This document shows positions 26,202-34,912 of a stretch of DNA of 64,000 nt, one piece after another. This DNA comes from Planctomycetaceae bacterium (GTDB lineage Bacteria; Planctomycetota; Planctomycetia; Pirellulales; Pirellulaceae): the NCBI GenBank assembly GCA_012729315.1, contig JAAYDI010000103.1, positions 1 to 64,000 on the forward strand, read 5' to 3'. The position numbers and the translations under genes are program-made. Each line of letters starts with the position of its first letter. The first letter of the stretch is position 1. The notes under the pieces were generated by a model that was given only the letters and a program-made list of their open reading frames with translations, ran no database searches and had not been told where the DNA came from.

Positions 26202-26651
26202 TCAGCAGCTGGCGAATTCCGCCTCTTCCGCGGCGGACGCCAGCGCACGCCCACTGCGACGGGTCGTCGGAGCCTGCTCCACTTTGTGCCGGAGATAGCC
26301 CGTCTGTTCATGGCGCAGTCGAAAGCTGGCCTCTTCGAGTGCCTCCGGATCGATGGCGCCGATCTCGACCAGGCACTGGGGCAGCAGCGGTGTCCGCTGC
26401 GTCTGGAGGCGAAGCAGGTTGGCCACTTGCCGTTTGGTCAGGAACCCCAGTTCGATGGCGGTTTCCCCAAACGGCTTGCCGCCTTCCGCCTGTGCTTGAA
26501 GCACGGCAAACACCTGCTTCATCGTCAACCTGCCGGATTCCAGCGCCAGCCGGCCGAGCCGGGGACGCTGCTCCAGCTGCCATTCGACAGCCTCGACGAA
26601 CTGTTCGGCGGTAATGAAGCCATGCCGGACCAACGAAACTTCCAGGAACAT
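26202..26651 (-). CDS. Unrecognised protein with tandem helical repeats, head of chemotaxis operon
   Basis: 149 residues, cytoplasmic, not a standard chemotaxis component. It seems to hold two or three related helical units, for example LGRLALESGRLTMKQVFAVL and GETAIELGFLTKRQVANLL. Each has the pattern small-G-x-L/F-T-x-x-Q-V-x-x-L-L, like the N-terminal MshEN/GspE-N modules of type II secretion and pilus ATPases. The C-terminal about 35 residues are charged and low-complexity. Strong site GGGAGGGAG lies 9 bases before the ATG at 26651. It is the first gene of the leftward operon, 28 bases before cheA, so it is probably made with the chemotaxis proteins. Confidence 0.7.
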   Translation of the reverse strand: MFLEVSLVRHGFITAEQFVEAVEWQLEQRPRLGRLALESGRLTMKQVFAVLQAQAEGGKPFGETAIELGFLTKRQVANLLRLQTQRTPLLPQCLVEIGAIDPEALEEASFRLRHEQTGYLRHKVEQAPTTRRSGRALASAAEEAEFASC

Positions 26652-26991
26652 ATAGTTGTCTCCCTCCCCGTGTAGTGGGCGGACGCTCATTCTCAGAAGC
26701 ATAGCTTGCGGTATTGTGCGCGCCGGATGATGATGGGCAACAAGCAAGAAAAGCGGAGTGGTGCCGCGCGTCACAGTCGCGACCGGCCGCCGCGCGCGGC
26801 ACCGCCCGGCGCTGCGGCGGCCTGATTCCCAGGCATTCTCCCTGCAATCGGTACGATACCCCGCGGAAATCGGCCGGTTTGGCTGACTCCCCGCGGCTCC
26901 CGCGATGCGGTGATCTACAGTTCCCTTAAACGTGCGCGATCGGCGCTCGTTGGTGACAACGGTTCAGGGCATTGACAGACGGGGGGGAATC
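26652..26991. promoter_or_regulatory. Divergent regulatory region between chemotaxis half-operons
   Basis: 340 bases separating the leftward repeat-protein/cheA/cheW/cheB/cheR genes from rightward cheY/cheX. No gene or stable hairpin is recognised. Promoters for both directions should be here; I see no convincing sigma-54 or FliA-type consensus. Confidence 0.5.
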
Positions 26992-27366
26992 ATGGCTTCC
27001 GCGGTTCTCGTTGCCGACGATTCACGGGTCATGCGTCGCATCATCATCCGGGCGCTCAACGACATTGGGCTGGACCAGATCGTCGAGGCGAACGATGGCG
27101 ATGAGGCGCTGGCTGAGTTCGGTAAACAAGAATTCATGCTGGTGCTGACAGACTGGAACATGCCCAACAAGAATGGCCTGGAGGTCATTCAGGGCATCCG
27201 CGCCACCGGCTCGAAAGTCCCCATCATCATGGTGACCACGGAGTCGGAGAAAGCACGCGTTTTCAGTGCAATCGAGGCCGGTGTCACTGACTACTTGATC
27301 AAGCCGTTCGATGCAGAAACGCTGCGCGGTAAAGTGGAGAAACACGTCGCTATGCCGGCTTCCTGA
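26992..27366 (+). CDS. cheY: Chemotaxis response regulator CheY
   Basis: 124 residues, a stand-alone REC domain. Seen: acidic pair in VLVADDSRVMRR, acceptor Asp54 in LTDWNMPNKNG (the usual CheY block), Thr in VTTESEKA and the conserved lysine in YLIKPFDA. Start at the ATG at 26992 (MASAVLVADDS), preceded by a G-rich site GGGGGGGA. Carries the signal from CheA to its target. cheX follows on the same strand, 65 bases later. Confidence 0.93.
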   Translation: MASAVLVADDSRVMRRIIIRALNDIGLDQIVEANDGDEALAEFGKQEFMLVLTDWNMPNKNGLEVIQGIRATGSKVPIIMVTTESEKARVFSAIEAGVTDYLIKPFDAETLRGKVEKHVAMPAS

Positions 27367-27394
27367 TGCGTAGGTGGAAGTGGCACGCACCAGC

Positions 27395-27418
27395 ACTCGT
27401 ATTACAACTCGTATCACA
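27395..27418 (+). repeat. 12-bp near-perfect tandem duplication before cheX
   Basis: Two adjacent 12-bp units (ACTCGTATTACA / ACTCGTATCACA) differing at one base, in the cheY-cheX spacer. AGGA at its right edge lies 10 bases before the cheX ATG. Confidence 0.85.
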
Positions 27419-27431
27419 GGATCATCTGCTC

Positions 27432-27926
27432 ATGGAGTCGTTGACGGGACCGTTTGTGACGTCGGTAGCGGACATCTTCGCGTCCATGTTTGGTTGCAAG
27501 GTCGCACTCGCGGAACCGCAGCAGCGAGACAACATGCACGCGACGCGCGACGTCACCGGCATCATCGGCCTGACGGGTAAGGCGGATGGCAACATCGTCA
27601 TCAGCCTGGACTGCGAAGTGGCGCTCTCACTCACGGAAGCGATGCTGGGACAGCGCCCAGAACTGATCGACGAAAACGTGATCGATGCGGTCGGGGAGAC
27701 CGTCAACATCGTGGTCGGACAAGCCAAGGCCAAACTCGACTATCTGGCCCTTAACATCGGCATTCCCACCGTCGTGACGGGACGTGGCCAGTCGATCCGG
27801 TTCACCGGCCAGACCGTTCCGGTCTGGTTCGCCTTCACCTCCGCGTGGGGCGGGATCGACATGTGCGTCGGTCTGAGCGCTGTGTCGGCTTGTGCGTCAT
27901 CCCCGGAGCTCTGTGGCGCCTGCTGA
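27432..27926 (+). CDS. cheX: CheY-phosphate phosphatase, CheX family
   Basis: 164 residues. CheX/CheC-family proteins dephosphorylate CheY-P. The catalytic helix is seen as GETVNIVVGQAK, with Glu and Asn three residues apart (E-x-x-N), the phosphatase signature; only one such motif is present, as in CheX. Also PFVTSVADIFASMFG at the N-terminus. The last about 15 residues, with three cysteines, are atypical. Start at the ATG at 27432; in-frame codons back to 27366 overlap cheY and look random. Its place behind cheY agrees with the function. Confidence 0.88.
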   Translation: MESLTGPFVTSVADIFASMFGCKVALAEPQQRDNMHATRDVTGIIGLTGKADGNIVISLDCEVALSLTEAMLGQRPELIDENVIDAVGETVNIVVGQAKAKLDYLALNIGIPTVVTGRGQSIRFTGQTVPVWFAFTSAWGGIDMCVGLSAVSACASSPELCGAC

Positions 27927-27986
27927 TCTCCACGCACATTGCCTGCCCGGCGCGCCGCTGTTGGCCTGGAGCGCTCTCCGCGACGG

Positions 27987-29687
27987 TCAGCGCGCGGACT
28001 GTGCCGAGTCGCCGTCCTGCCTCGTGATCTCCATCGTCTCGGCGTCAGCGTTCTTGGCCTCGGGGCTGATCGCCTGCTGCTGTTCCGGACCTTCCTCGAC
28101 CACCGCGGAAGGATTCAGGACCAGCTGGTCCCCTTCCTTCAGCCCCTCGCGGATCTCCACGAACTTGTCGTTCGTCTGCCCCAGAACGACATCCTGGCGC
28201 CTGAGTTGGCCCCGTTCGGCCACATAGCACCAGCTGGCGTCGCGCCGCTGCACAATCGCCTGCACCGGGATACACAGCACGTTGGCCAGGTAGTTCATGT
28301 GGATTTCCACCACGGCAGTCATGCCCGGCTTGAGTTGTTCCACTTCCTGATCGATCGTGACGATGGTTTCGTATACCTTCGTGTCGGAGCTGAGCCAGTT
28401 GCCCGGGTCCGGCAGCACGGCAACTGATTCGACGGTGCCCTGATAGATGCGGTCGGGGAAGGCGTCGAGCCGAATGGTGGCCTCCAGACCGGGCCGGACG
28501 CGATCGACCACCGATTCATGGACGGCCGTCTTGACCCGCATCCGCGACAGATCGGGGATGCTCATCAGCGGCTGCCGTTCGCGGACGGCGGTTCCCGCCT
28601 TGATCAACGTCGACTGGCCCCCCCGCCGGCCCCCTTCCACGTAGTAGGCCACCATGCCGTTCTGTGGCGAGTAGATCTTGCATTTGCCCAACTGCTCGCG
28701 GTAGCGCGAGAGCCGCTCTTCTTCTCGCTTGAGCGACAGTTCCGAGGATTCCTTCCAGGCCTCTGCCTGTTCCAGCAGGGCGGCGTTTTCGACCACCACC
28801 TGTTCCAGGCTGCGGCGCGCTGTTTCGACCGCGCCCTCCAGCACCAGCCGCTTCTTGCGATAGTCGTATACGGTGAGTTCGCGCCGCCGCGCGTTCTGGC
28901 GCTTCAGCCCGCTCTTGGCACGCAACGCATTCAGCCGCGCCTGCGCCAGGTCTCCGGAACTCTTGTAACCCAGTTCGAACAAGTATTCCATGCCGACCAG
29001 GTTGCGGTCATCAATGGCCTTCTGCGCCTCCTGCTCCTGAATCGACAGTTCGATGTTCTGCAACTCGATCTGGTATGTCCCCCCGTGCTCATCCTCGTAT
29101 TGCCGCAGCGCCAAGTCGGCCAACTCCACGTCGAGTCGCGCCTTGGCCTCGGAAGTCTCGTTACGCGACTTCCGGTTCTCGTAATTCACCCGCGCTTGAA
29201 TCGCTATTGACCGCGCCAGCTCCGTGCTCAACACCTGGCTGTCCAGCCGTTCCTGGTGCGGCGCCGCGTCCAACTCGACAAGCAAATCACCCTTCTTGAC
29301 CGATATACCGTTGTCGACGATCCACAGGATCGGCGTTCCGTTGATGCCATCCCCTGGCACGTCTTCCACTTCGCACAAGATGTCCACGTTGTTCTGGCTC
29401 TCGATCGTACCACGCTCCGTCACCGTGATGGCCAGATCGCTGCGCTGGACCGTCGCGTAGACGAACTCCGAATCCGCATGAGCCGAATTGGAACGCAGGA
29501 TCACGAATGCCGCTACCAGCAAGAGCACCGCACACACCAGCACTGCCGCGATCTTCAGACGCCGACGCCGCAGTCGCCTCGACCGGCTCGGATCAAGTTG
29601 CCCTGCACGCGGTGACGGCACGGCCCCGTCCACCCGCAACACAGCCGTTTTACTTGCGTCCCGGTTCAATCCAGATGATGCCGTCAT
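27987..29687 (-). CDS. HlyD/MacA-type periplasmic adaptor (membrane fusion protein)
   Basis: 566 residues. An Arg-rich cytoplasmic N-terminus (RSRRLRRRRLK) leads into one membrane helix (about 47-68, IAAVLVCAVLLLVAAFVI). Then come a lipoyl/barrel-sandwich half (GTIESQNNVDILCEVEDV), a long coiled-coil hairpin (about 150-330), the second lipoyl half (CKIYSPQNGMVAYYVEGG) and beta-barrel/membrane-proximal domains. Such adaptors join an inner-membrane ABC or RND transporter to an outer-membrane exit. No transporter gene is next to it in the window, so the partner is unknown. ATG at 29687 chosen over a TTG at 29753; GGAG lies 10 bases upstream. Confidence 0.88.
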   Translation of the reverse strand: MTASSGLNRDASKTAVLRVDGAVPSPRAGQLDPSRSRRLRRRRLKIAAVLVCAVLLLVAAFVILRSNSAHADSEFVYATVQRSDLAITVTERGTIESQNNVDILCEVEDVPGDGINGTPILWIVDNGISVKKGDLLVELDAAPHQERLDSQVLSTELARSIAIQARVNYENRKSRNETSEAKARLDVELADLALRQYEDEHGGTYQIELQNIELSIQEQEAQKAIDDRNLVGMEYLFELGYKSSGDLAQARLNALRAKSGLKRQNARRRELTVYDYRKKRLVLEGAVETARRSLEQVVVENAALLEQAEAWKESSELSLKREEERLSRYREQLGKCKIYSPQNGMVAYYVEGGRRGGQSTLIKAGTAVRERQPLMSIPDLSRMRVKTAVHESVVDRVRPGLEATIRLDAFPDRIYQGTVESVAVLPDPGNWLSSDTKVYETIVTIDQEVEQLKPGMTAVVEIHMNYLANVLCIPVQAIVQRRDASWCYVAERGQLRRQDVVLGQTNDKFVEIREGLKEGDQLVLNPSAVVEEGPEQQQAISPEAKNADAETMEITRQDGDSAQSAR

Positions 29688-30068
29688 GTGGATACGACTC
29701 CGGCTGCTTGCCGTCAAGAACTGCCCGCAGCGACGGGTAAGATCAAGCACCAACCTGCCCGCCGACAGGCCTCGTGTCGCTGGCCAAGGAAGGTGAGGTT
29801 ACGTTCTTCATACTACCCGCCTGGCTGAACCGTGGCAACCGAGAAACCGCCTCTCGCACCCCTCTGGGACGCTTGACAGGCAGGAATCCCTCCCTTGTTT
29901 GGCGCCCCGCGCCGTCCACCCGTTAAACGTTGCCCGAGCGGTTGGGGGCCTGCAGGTGCTGACGGCCGTGGTGTCGCGTCTGCGATAGATCGGCTGGTTT
30001 TTCTTAATGTGCCGAGCCGTTCGTTCGGCAACAGTAAGTAATGTCAGTTTGTAGTGGAGAACACCACC
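29688..30068. other. Intergenic region between divergent genes
   Basis: 381 bases. No tRNA, small gene or strong hairpin found. The part near 29995-30010 (TTTTTCTTAAT) is AT-rich relative to surroundings and may belong to the promoter of the rightward gene. Confidence 0.45.
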
Positions 30069-30785
30069 ATGACGGACGACGAGTTGATCTTTGAGCATTG
30101 GCAGGCGATGGCGGAACTGCAGGTCCGGTTCATCGAGGCACTGGCCGCGTATAAGGTGGAGGCGGCGAAGGCGGAGCTGGTGTCCGCCGTCGCGGCTGGC
30201 GAATGGGAGGTTGCCCGCATGAAGGCGGACGTTGTACAGGAGCTGGAGGCCAGTCTGAAGCGGCTCACGCGCCTGCGCGGGATGACTGGGCGACGCGTCG
30301 CACGGCTGGAGCGGCACGCGCGCGATGTGGCCAAGATCCGCGACGGCGAGCATCTGGCGCCCAGCCAGCTGGCGCTCGTGTGGGGCGCCTACACGGTGTT
30401 TGAACGCCTGGCGCCGCCCGCCGTGCTGGCCGAGATCATCGCCACGCCGTTGCACGCCAATTCCCGGCTGGGCAGCAGCTACGCCGATCCCCGCCGGCCG
30501 CGCGGTACGTGTCCCGATCCGCCGCCGAACGTCGACAATGTGCACGCGCTGATCGGGTGGCTCAAACGCCGCGGTTATGTGCCGCGGCGCGGGACCGACG
30601 CCTATCGTCAGGTCAGCGGCGCAGTGGCGTCGATCGCCGGCGTGGCGCAGAGCGAGATACAGGCGCTGCAGGAGGCGCTCCGCCAGATGGAAGCCGGGAC
30701 CTACGATACCTGGCAGCCGGTGGCGATCGCCGCACTGCCGGACAGTGTGGACGTGAAGAAGATCATCAAACTGGGGACCAAGTAG
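30069..30785 (+). CDS. Hypothetical coiled-coil protein
   Basis: 238 residues, no signal peptide or membrane segment. Residues about 1-95 are strongly helical and rich in Ala, Glu and Lys (KVEAAKAELVSAVAAGEWE), likely a coiled coil. The middle is Pro/Arg-rich (SYADPRRPRGTCPDPPPN), and the end (about 155-238) looks like a small helical domain (NVHALIGWLKRRGYVPRRG). GGAG 9 bases upstream supports the ATG at 30069. I recognise no family. Its codon use looks like that of its neighbours, so it is probably a real gene. Confidence 0.65.
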   Translation: MTDDELIFEHWQAMAELQVRFIEALAAYKVEAAKAELVSAVAAGEWEVARMKADVVQELEASLKRLTRLRGMTGRRVARLERHARDVAKIRDGEHLAPSQLALVWGAYTVFERLAPPAVLAEIIATPLHANSRLGSSYADPRRPRGTCPDPPPNVDNVHALIGWLKRRGYVPRRGTDAYRQVSGAVASIAGVAQSEIQALQEALRQMEAGTYDTWQPVAIAALPDSVDVKKIIKLGTK

Positions 30786-30833
30786 TCAAGTAGCAAGGGG
30801 TGCGGAGTGAGCCTGGCGATCCCGGACCGCGCC

Positions 30834-30872
30834 GGTGCACGGGCCCCAGGGCGACCCGGGTGCACGGGCCCC
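30834..30872. repeat. 14-bp direct repeat in a GC-rich spacer
   Basis: GGTGCACGGGCCCC occurs twice with 11 bases between copies. The copies contain the palindrome GTGCAC and could pair locally; function unknown. Lies 49 bases after the upstream hypothetical gene. Confidence 0.7.
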
Positions 30873-30988
30873 TTTGCCCCGGTCGGCGCAGCCTATTATG
30901 ATGGTGATGTGGGGCAAGCCGAGCCAGCACCGGTAATGACACGCGATCTGGTCTGTGCGTGGCATACGATGCGGGAGGTAGTGTGAAG

Positions 30989-31666
30989 ATGAACGCTTTT
31001 CGGCAATGTGGCCAGCGGCTGTTGCGTTACTTCCTGGCGGGCGCTTTCGCGGTCCTGCCCTTGGTTGTGACCATTGCGATCGTGATCTGGGTGGCCGGAT
31101 TTCTGCAGCGGTTCCTGGGGCAGGACACGCCGATCGGGCGTATCGTGCGGAACCTCGGCTGGCAGTTCTCGCCAGAAGACAAGACGCTGGCCTACATCAT
31201 CGGCTGGGCGGTGGTGCTGGGCCTGGTCTTCCTGTTGGGGGTCGCGGTGGAAATGGGGGCCCGGCGTCTGATACAGTCGCTCACCGATGCGGTGCTCAAC
31301 CGCGTGCCGGTGGTGGGAGGTATCTACAACACCTCCAAGCAGCTCGTGTCCATGCTCGATCGGCAGGACCAGGCGGACTTGAAAGGCATGAGCGTCGTGT
31401 ACTGCATCTTTGGCGGATCGCAGGGGACGGCCTTCCTCGCGCTGCTCGTTTCGCCGCAGATCTACACCATCGACGGGCGCGATTACCAGATCGTCATTGT
31501 GCCGACCGCTCCGGTGCCGTTTGGAGGCGGGCTGCTCTTCGTGCCGACCGACTGTATCCGGGACGCCAACATGTCGGTCGACGGGCTGATGAGCATCTAC
31601 GTGTCGATGGGGGTCACGGCACCGCAGTTCGTGCGTCCGTCGATCACAGCTGCCGAGGCCGAATGA
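30989..31666 (+). CDS. DUF502 family inner-membrane protein
   Basis: 225 residues. Two membrane helices (about 14-36, YFLAGAFAVLPLVVTIAIVI, and about 66-88, YIIGWAVVLGLVFLLGVAV) followed by the family's conserved core (LNRVPVVGGIYNTSKQLVSM, FVPTDCIRDANMSVDGLMS). DUF502 proteins are widespread integral-membrane proteins of unknown function. GGGAGGTA at 30973-30980 fits the ATG at 30989. Ends 16 bases from the end of convergent birA. Confidence 0.92.
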   Translation: MNAFRQCGQRLLRYFLAGAFAVLPLVVTIAIVIWVAGFLQRFLGQDTPIGRIVRNLGWQFSPEDKTLAYIIGWAVVLGLVFLLGVAVEMGARRLIQSLTDAVLNRVPVVGGIYNTSKQLVSMLDRQDQADLKGMSVVYCIFGGSQGTAFLALLVSPQIYTIDGRDYQIVIVPTAPVPFGGGLLFVPTDCIRDANMSVDGLMSIYVSMGVTAPQFVRPSITAAEAE

Positions 31667-31682
31667 CCGGTGCTGCCGTGTG

Positions 31683-32510
31683 TCAGGCACGGTGCACGGG
31701 CTCCTCCTGCCCCCGTGTGGTGACCACTCCACTGCGACACAGTTCGCGGCCTGCCGGTGTGTCCACCAGCAAGGCGCCGGACTCATCGATCCCCTGGCAC
31801 AAGCCGACCGTAACACGCTGGCCGGCGTCCACCTGAATGTGGTGGCCAGTCAACATGCACAGTTCCTGCCACCGGCTGGCGAGCGCGGTATCAGCGCGGG
31901 CCAGCGCCGCCAACTGTTCGGCCAGCTGCCGCAACACATGCGTGAGTACGACGGAGAGATCGAACCGGTAGCCGGCAACATCGACCAACGAGGTGGCGGT
32001 GGCAGCTACGGCCGAAGGGGCAGCGGCCAGGGAGTTGTTCACGTTCAGGCCGATGCCGAGCACCAGCCGCGCCGGGGCCCGCGGCGAGGTCTCCGTCAGG
32101 ATGCCACAGATCTTGCGACATTGGACAAAGACGTCGTTAGGCCATTTCAGGCCGATCTGCAACCCCGGTCGCAGTTGCTGCAAGGCGTCGTAGACCGCCA
32201 GCCCGGCCGTCAGGGAAATCCGCAGCCAGGACGACTCGTCGCTCGAGGTGATCCGCGGCAGGATCAGTGAGAAGGTCAGCGCGCCGGGTGCCGACCACCA
32301 GCGATTCGTGCCGCGCCCGCGGCCGCCAGTCTGCATGTCGGAGAGCACCAGGGCCGGCAGCGCGAGCGCGGGGTCCTCGGCCCAGCGGATCGCGCGCGTA
32401 TTGGTCGACTCAATCTCCTGGTGGTGCTCGACTGTCTGGACAAATGTCGTGCGCCGAATCTGCTCCAGATCACGCTCCCCGAAGCTGAAAGCCCCTGCTC
32501 CATGCTTCAC
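31683..32510 (-). CDS. birA: Biotin-[acetyl-CoA-carboxylase] ligase BirA
   Basis: 275 residues, GTG start with AAGGG 7 bases upstream. Attaches biotin to carboxyl-carrier proteins through biotinoyl-AMP. Seen: EIESTNTRA, the biotin-binding GGRGRGTNRWWS, LKWPNDVFV with the catalytic Lys and GIGLNVNN. The C-terminal small SH3-like domain is present (HHIQVDAGQRVTVGLCQGID). It has no N-terminal helix-turn-helix, so it is a class I ligase and not a repressor. Confidence 0.95.
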   Translation of the reverse strand: MKHGAGAFSFGERDLEQIRRTTFVQTVEHHQEIESTNTRAIRWAEDPALALPALVLSDMQTGGRGRGTNRWWSAPGALTFSLILPRITSSDESSWLRISLTAGLAVYDALQQLRPGLQIGLKWPNDVFVQCRKICGILTETSPRAPARLVLGIGLNVNNSLAAAPSAVAATATSLVDVAGYRFDLSVVLTHVLRQLAEQLAALARADTALASRWQELCMLTGHHIQVDAGQRVTVGLCQGIDESGALLVDTPAGRELCRSGVVTTRGQEEPVHRA

Positions 32511-32703
32511 GCGTCACCCTTTCCCTGTCGGTGCTTGTGCTGGTACTGCATTCGAGTCACACTCGACATGAGTATGCTCGATTCCCCAGATCAGTCAACG
32601 ACAATCAGTCCACGACGCGCGTGGTGGCTCCCGGGATCCGCGGACAAGTGAGTGCCCTGCCGCCTGACGCATCCCGCCACGCCGCTGGAAAGGCAAGCCT
32701 CAG

Positions 32704-33456
32704 ATGGTCGCGCGACGGCACCGCAGTCCCCTGTTTCGAACCGCTGGCCAGCCCCTGGCGCTGGCCGTCGCGCTGTCCTACCCGACCGTGTTGACGCTCG
32801 TCTATTTTGTGCTGCTGGCGGACTGCGCGACAGGGGTCCAGCAGGCGGTGTTCGCGGTCGGCAAGACCGTCCAGTTCGTGTGGCCGCTGGTGTGGGTGTT
32901 CCTCGTGCTTCGGGAACGGGTGTCGTGGCGGTTCCCGGGCTGGCGCGGAGTCGGGGCCGGGATCTTGTTCGGGGCGGTCGTGGCGCTCGCCATGATCGGG
33001 CTCTACTGCGGCTGGCTGAAGCCGGCGGGATACCTGGACGGGCTGGAGCAGCAGGCGTTGGCCAAGATGCGCGATCTGGGGCTGGACAGCCTGTGGAAGT
33101 ACGCGGTCCTGGGGCTGTTCTACGCCCTGGTCCACTCGCTGCTCGAGGAGTACTACTGGCGCTGGTTTGTGTTCGGCCGACTGCGGCAGCACTGTTCGAT
33201 GGTGGGAGCCGGCCTCGTGTCGAGTCTGGGGTTCATGGCGCACCACGTCGTGCTGCTGGGGACCTACTTCGGCTGGGGCTCGCCCCTGGCCTATGTGTGC
33301 GCGGGTGGAGTCGCTGTCGGCGGTGGTGTCTGGGCGTGGCTGTACGCGCGCAGTCAATCGCTGATCGGCCCCTGGCTGAGCCACCTGCTGGTGGATGCTG
33401 CCATCTTCCTGATCGGCTACGATCTTGTACGGCAGTTGTTCCAGGTGGCGCAGTGA
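32704..33456 (+). CDS. CPBP family intramembrane metalloprotease
   Basis: 250 residues with about six to eight hydrophobic segments. The type II CAAX-protease-like (Abi/CPBP) motifs are present: EExxxR at Glu148-Glu149-Arg153 (SLLEEYYWRW), His180-His181 in FMAHHVV and SHLLVDA near residue 226. These are the metal and catalytic residues of glutamate intramembrane proteases. Substrate unknown. Stands alone between divergent birA and the convergent regulator pair. Confidence 0.9.
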   Translation: MVARRHRSPLFRTAGQPLALAVALSYPTVLTLVYFVLLADCATGVQQAVFAVGKTVQFVWPLVWVFLVLRERVSWRFPGWRGVGAGILFGAVVALAMIGLYCGWLKPAGYLDGLEQQALAKMRDLGLDSLWKYAVLGLFYALVHSLLEEYYWRWFVFGRLRQHCSMVGAGLVSSLGFMAHHVVLLGTYFGWGSPLAYVCAGGVAVGGGVWAWLYARSQSLIGPWLSHLLVDAAIFLIGYDLVRQLFQVAQ

Positions 33457-33574
33457 CGCGGCGTCTGTCCAAGCAGTGCGCCCACGCCGTATACCGGGTG
33501 AACTCGTGGAACGGCGCGTGATCTGCCGCATTACTCCCGCAAAGGTTGACTGGCGATGCGAAAAGTGAAGATCT

Positions 33575-34912
33575 TCAAATCGATCGAAGTCCGAGTTCGC
33601 GGAGCTTGTAGATCAGCGCCCGGCGGCTGATGCCCAGTCGCTTGGCAGTCTGGGTCTTGTTGTTCTGGCACTCGGCCAGCGTGGCCAGGATGGTCGCGCG
33701 TTCGACCTGCGACAGGCGGTTGGTATCTGCGGCCGGGTCGGTTGCTTCGCCCGTGACGGTCGCGATCTTGGGAGGCAGATGTTCGGGCAGGATGACATCG
33801 CCGCGGCAGAGCAGGCAGGCGCGTTGCATGGCGTTGCGCAGCTCGCGGACATTGCCCGGCCAGGCGTAGACGAGCAGGCTGCGACCAGCCTGGGGCGACA
33901 GGCGAACCGGCCCGCCGGCAAACTGGTGGGCGTAGTTGCGAGCCAGCGGCAGGATATCCTCACGGCGATTGCGCAGCGGCTCCACGACCACCTCGACCAC
34001 GTTGATCCGGTAGTACAGGTCTTCGCGGAACCGCTGGGCTTCCACTTCCTGTTCCAGATCGCGGTGGGTGGCCACGACCAGCCGTGTGTCGACTTGCACC
34101 GCGTCGTCACTGCCTACCGGTGTGATCGTTCCGGTCTCGATGGCTCTCAGCAGCTTCGGCTGGAGCGCCAGCGGCAGCTCACCAATCTCGTCGAGGAACA
34201 GCGTGCCGCCGCTGGCGGAGCGGAACACGCCTTCGCGCGCCTCGTACGCGCCAGTGAACGCGCCGCGACTGTGCCCGAACAGCTGGCTTTCGACCAGCGT
34301 CTCAGGCATACTGGCGCAGTTGGCGGCAACCAGAGGGCCGGCGGCACGCTGGCTCCACGCGTGGATCAGATGTGCGATCACCTCCTTGCCTGTGCCCGTC
34401 TCGCCGCGCACCAGCACCGGCGCATCGGACGGGGCGATGATGGCGACGGTGCGCAGGAGATGCCGCATCGCCGGGCTGGCGAAAACCAGGCCGGCCGGCA
34501 GCGGTGGGAGTTCCGGTTCGGCAGGCGGGTCGGCGCCCCGCGAGAGTCCGAGCGCATCGAGTACTGCCGCCCGCAATTCATCCAAATCGACCGGCTTGGC
34601 CAGGTAATCGTCCGCGCCGCTCTTGACAGCCGCCACCGCCTGACGCAGATCGGCGTATGCTGTGATCAGCAGCACGGGCTTGGCGGGGTCCAACTGCCGG
34701 ATGCGGGCCAGCGTCTCCATGCCGCTGATGCCTGGCAACCGCACGTCCAGCAGCACCATGTCGACCTGCTGCGCCGCGAGCAGCGCCAGAGCCTCCTCGC
34801 CCGAAGCCGCTTCGGCGGGGTGGCAGCCCAGCGTTTGGATGAACCCCGACAGCAACTCGCGTTGCCGCGGTTCGTCATCCACGATCAGCACTGTTTTCTG
34901 CGTGTGTGACAT
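33575..34912 (-). CDS. Sigma-54-dependent response regulator (NtrC/ZraR type)
   Basis: 445 residues. REC domain with Asp56 ([11 protein letters not shown]); AAA+ domain from about residue 135 with Walker A GETGTGKE and GAFTGA (intact sigma-54 contact loop); Walker [15 protein letters not shown]-finger region [15 protein letters not shown] Fis-type helix-turn-helix ends the protein ([19 protein letters not shown]). Activates sigma-54 promoters when phosphorylated by the kinase encoded just upstream; the two genes overlap by 38 bases. Target genes unknown. Confidence 0.95.
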   Translation of the reverse strand: MSHTQKTVLIVDDEPRQRELLSGFIQTLGCHPAEAASGEEALALLAAQQVDMVLLDVRLPGISGMETLARIRQLDPAKPVLLITAYADLRQAVAAVKSGADDYLAKPVDLDELRAAVLDALGLSRGADPPAEPELPPLPAGLVFASPAMRHLLRTVAIIAPSDAPVLVRGETGTGKEVIAHLIHAWSQRAAGPLVAANCASMPETLVESQLFGHSRGAFTGAYEAREGVFRSASGGTLFLDEIGELPLALQPKLLRAIETGTITPVGSDDAVQVDTRLVVATHRDLEQEVEAQRFREDLYYRINVVEVVVEPLRNRREDILPLARNYAHQFAGGPVRLSPQAGRSLLVYAWPGNVRELRNAMQRACLLCRGDVILPEHLPPKIATVTGEATDPAADTNRLSQVERATILATLAECQNNKTQTAKRLGISRRALIYKLRELGLRSI

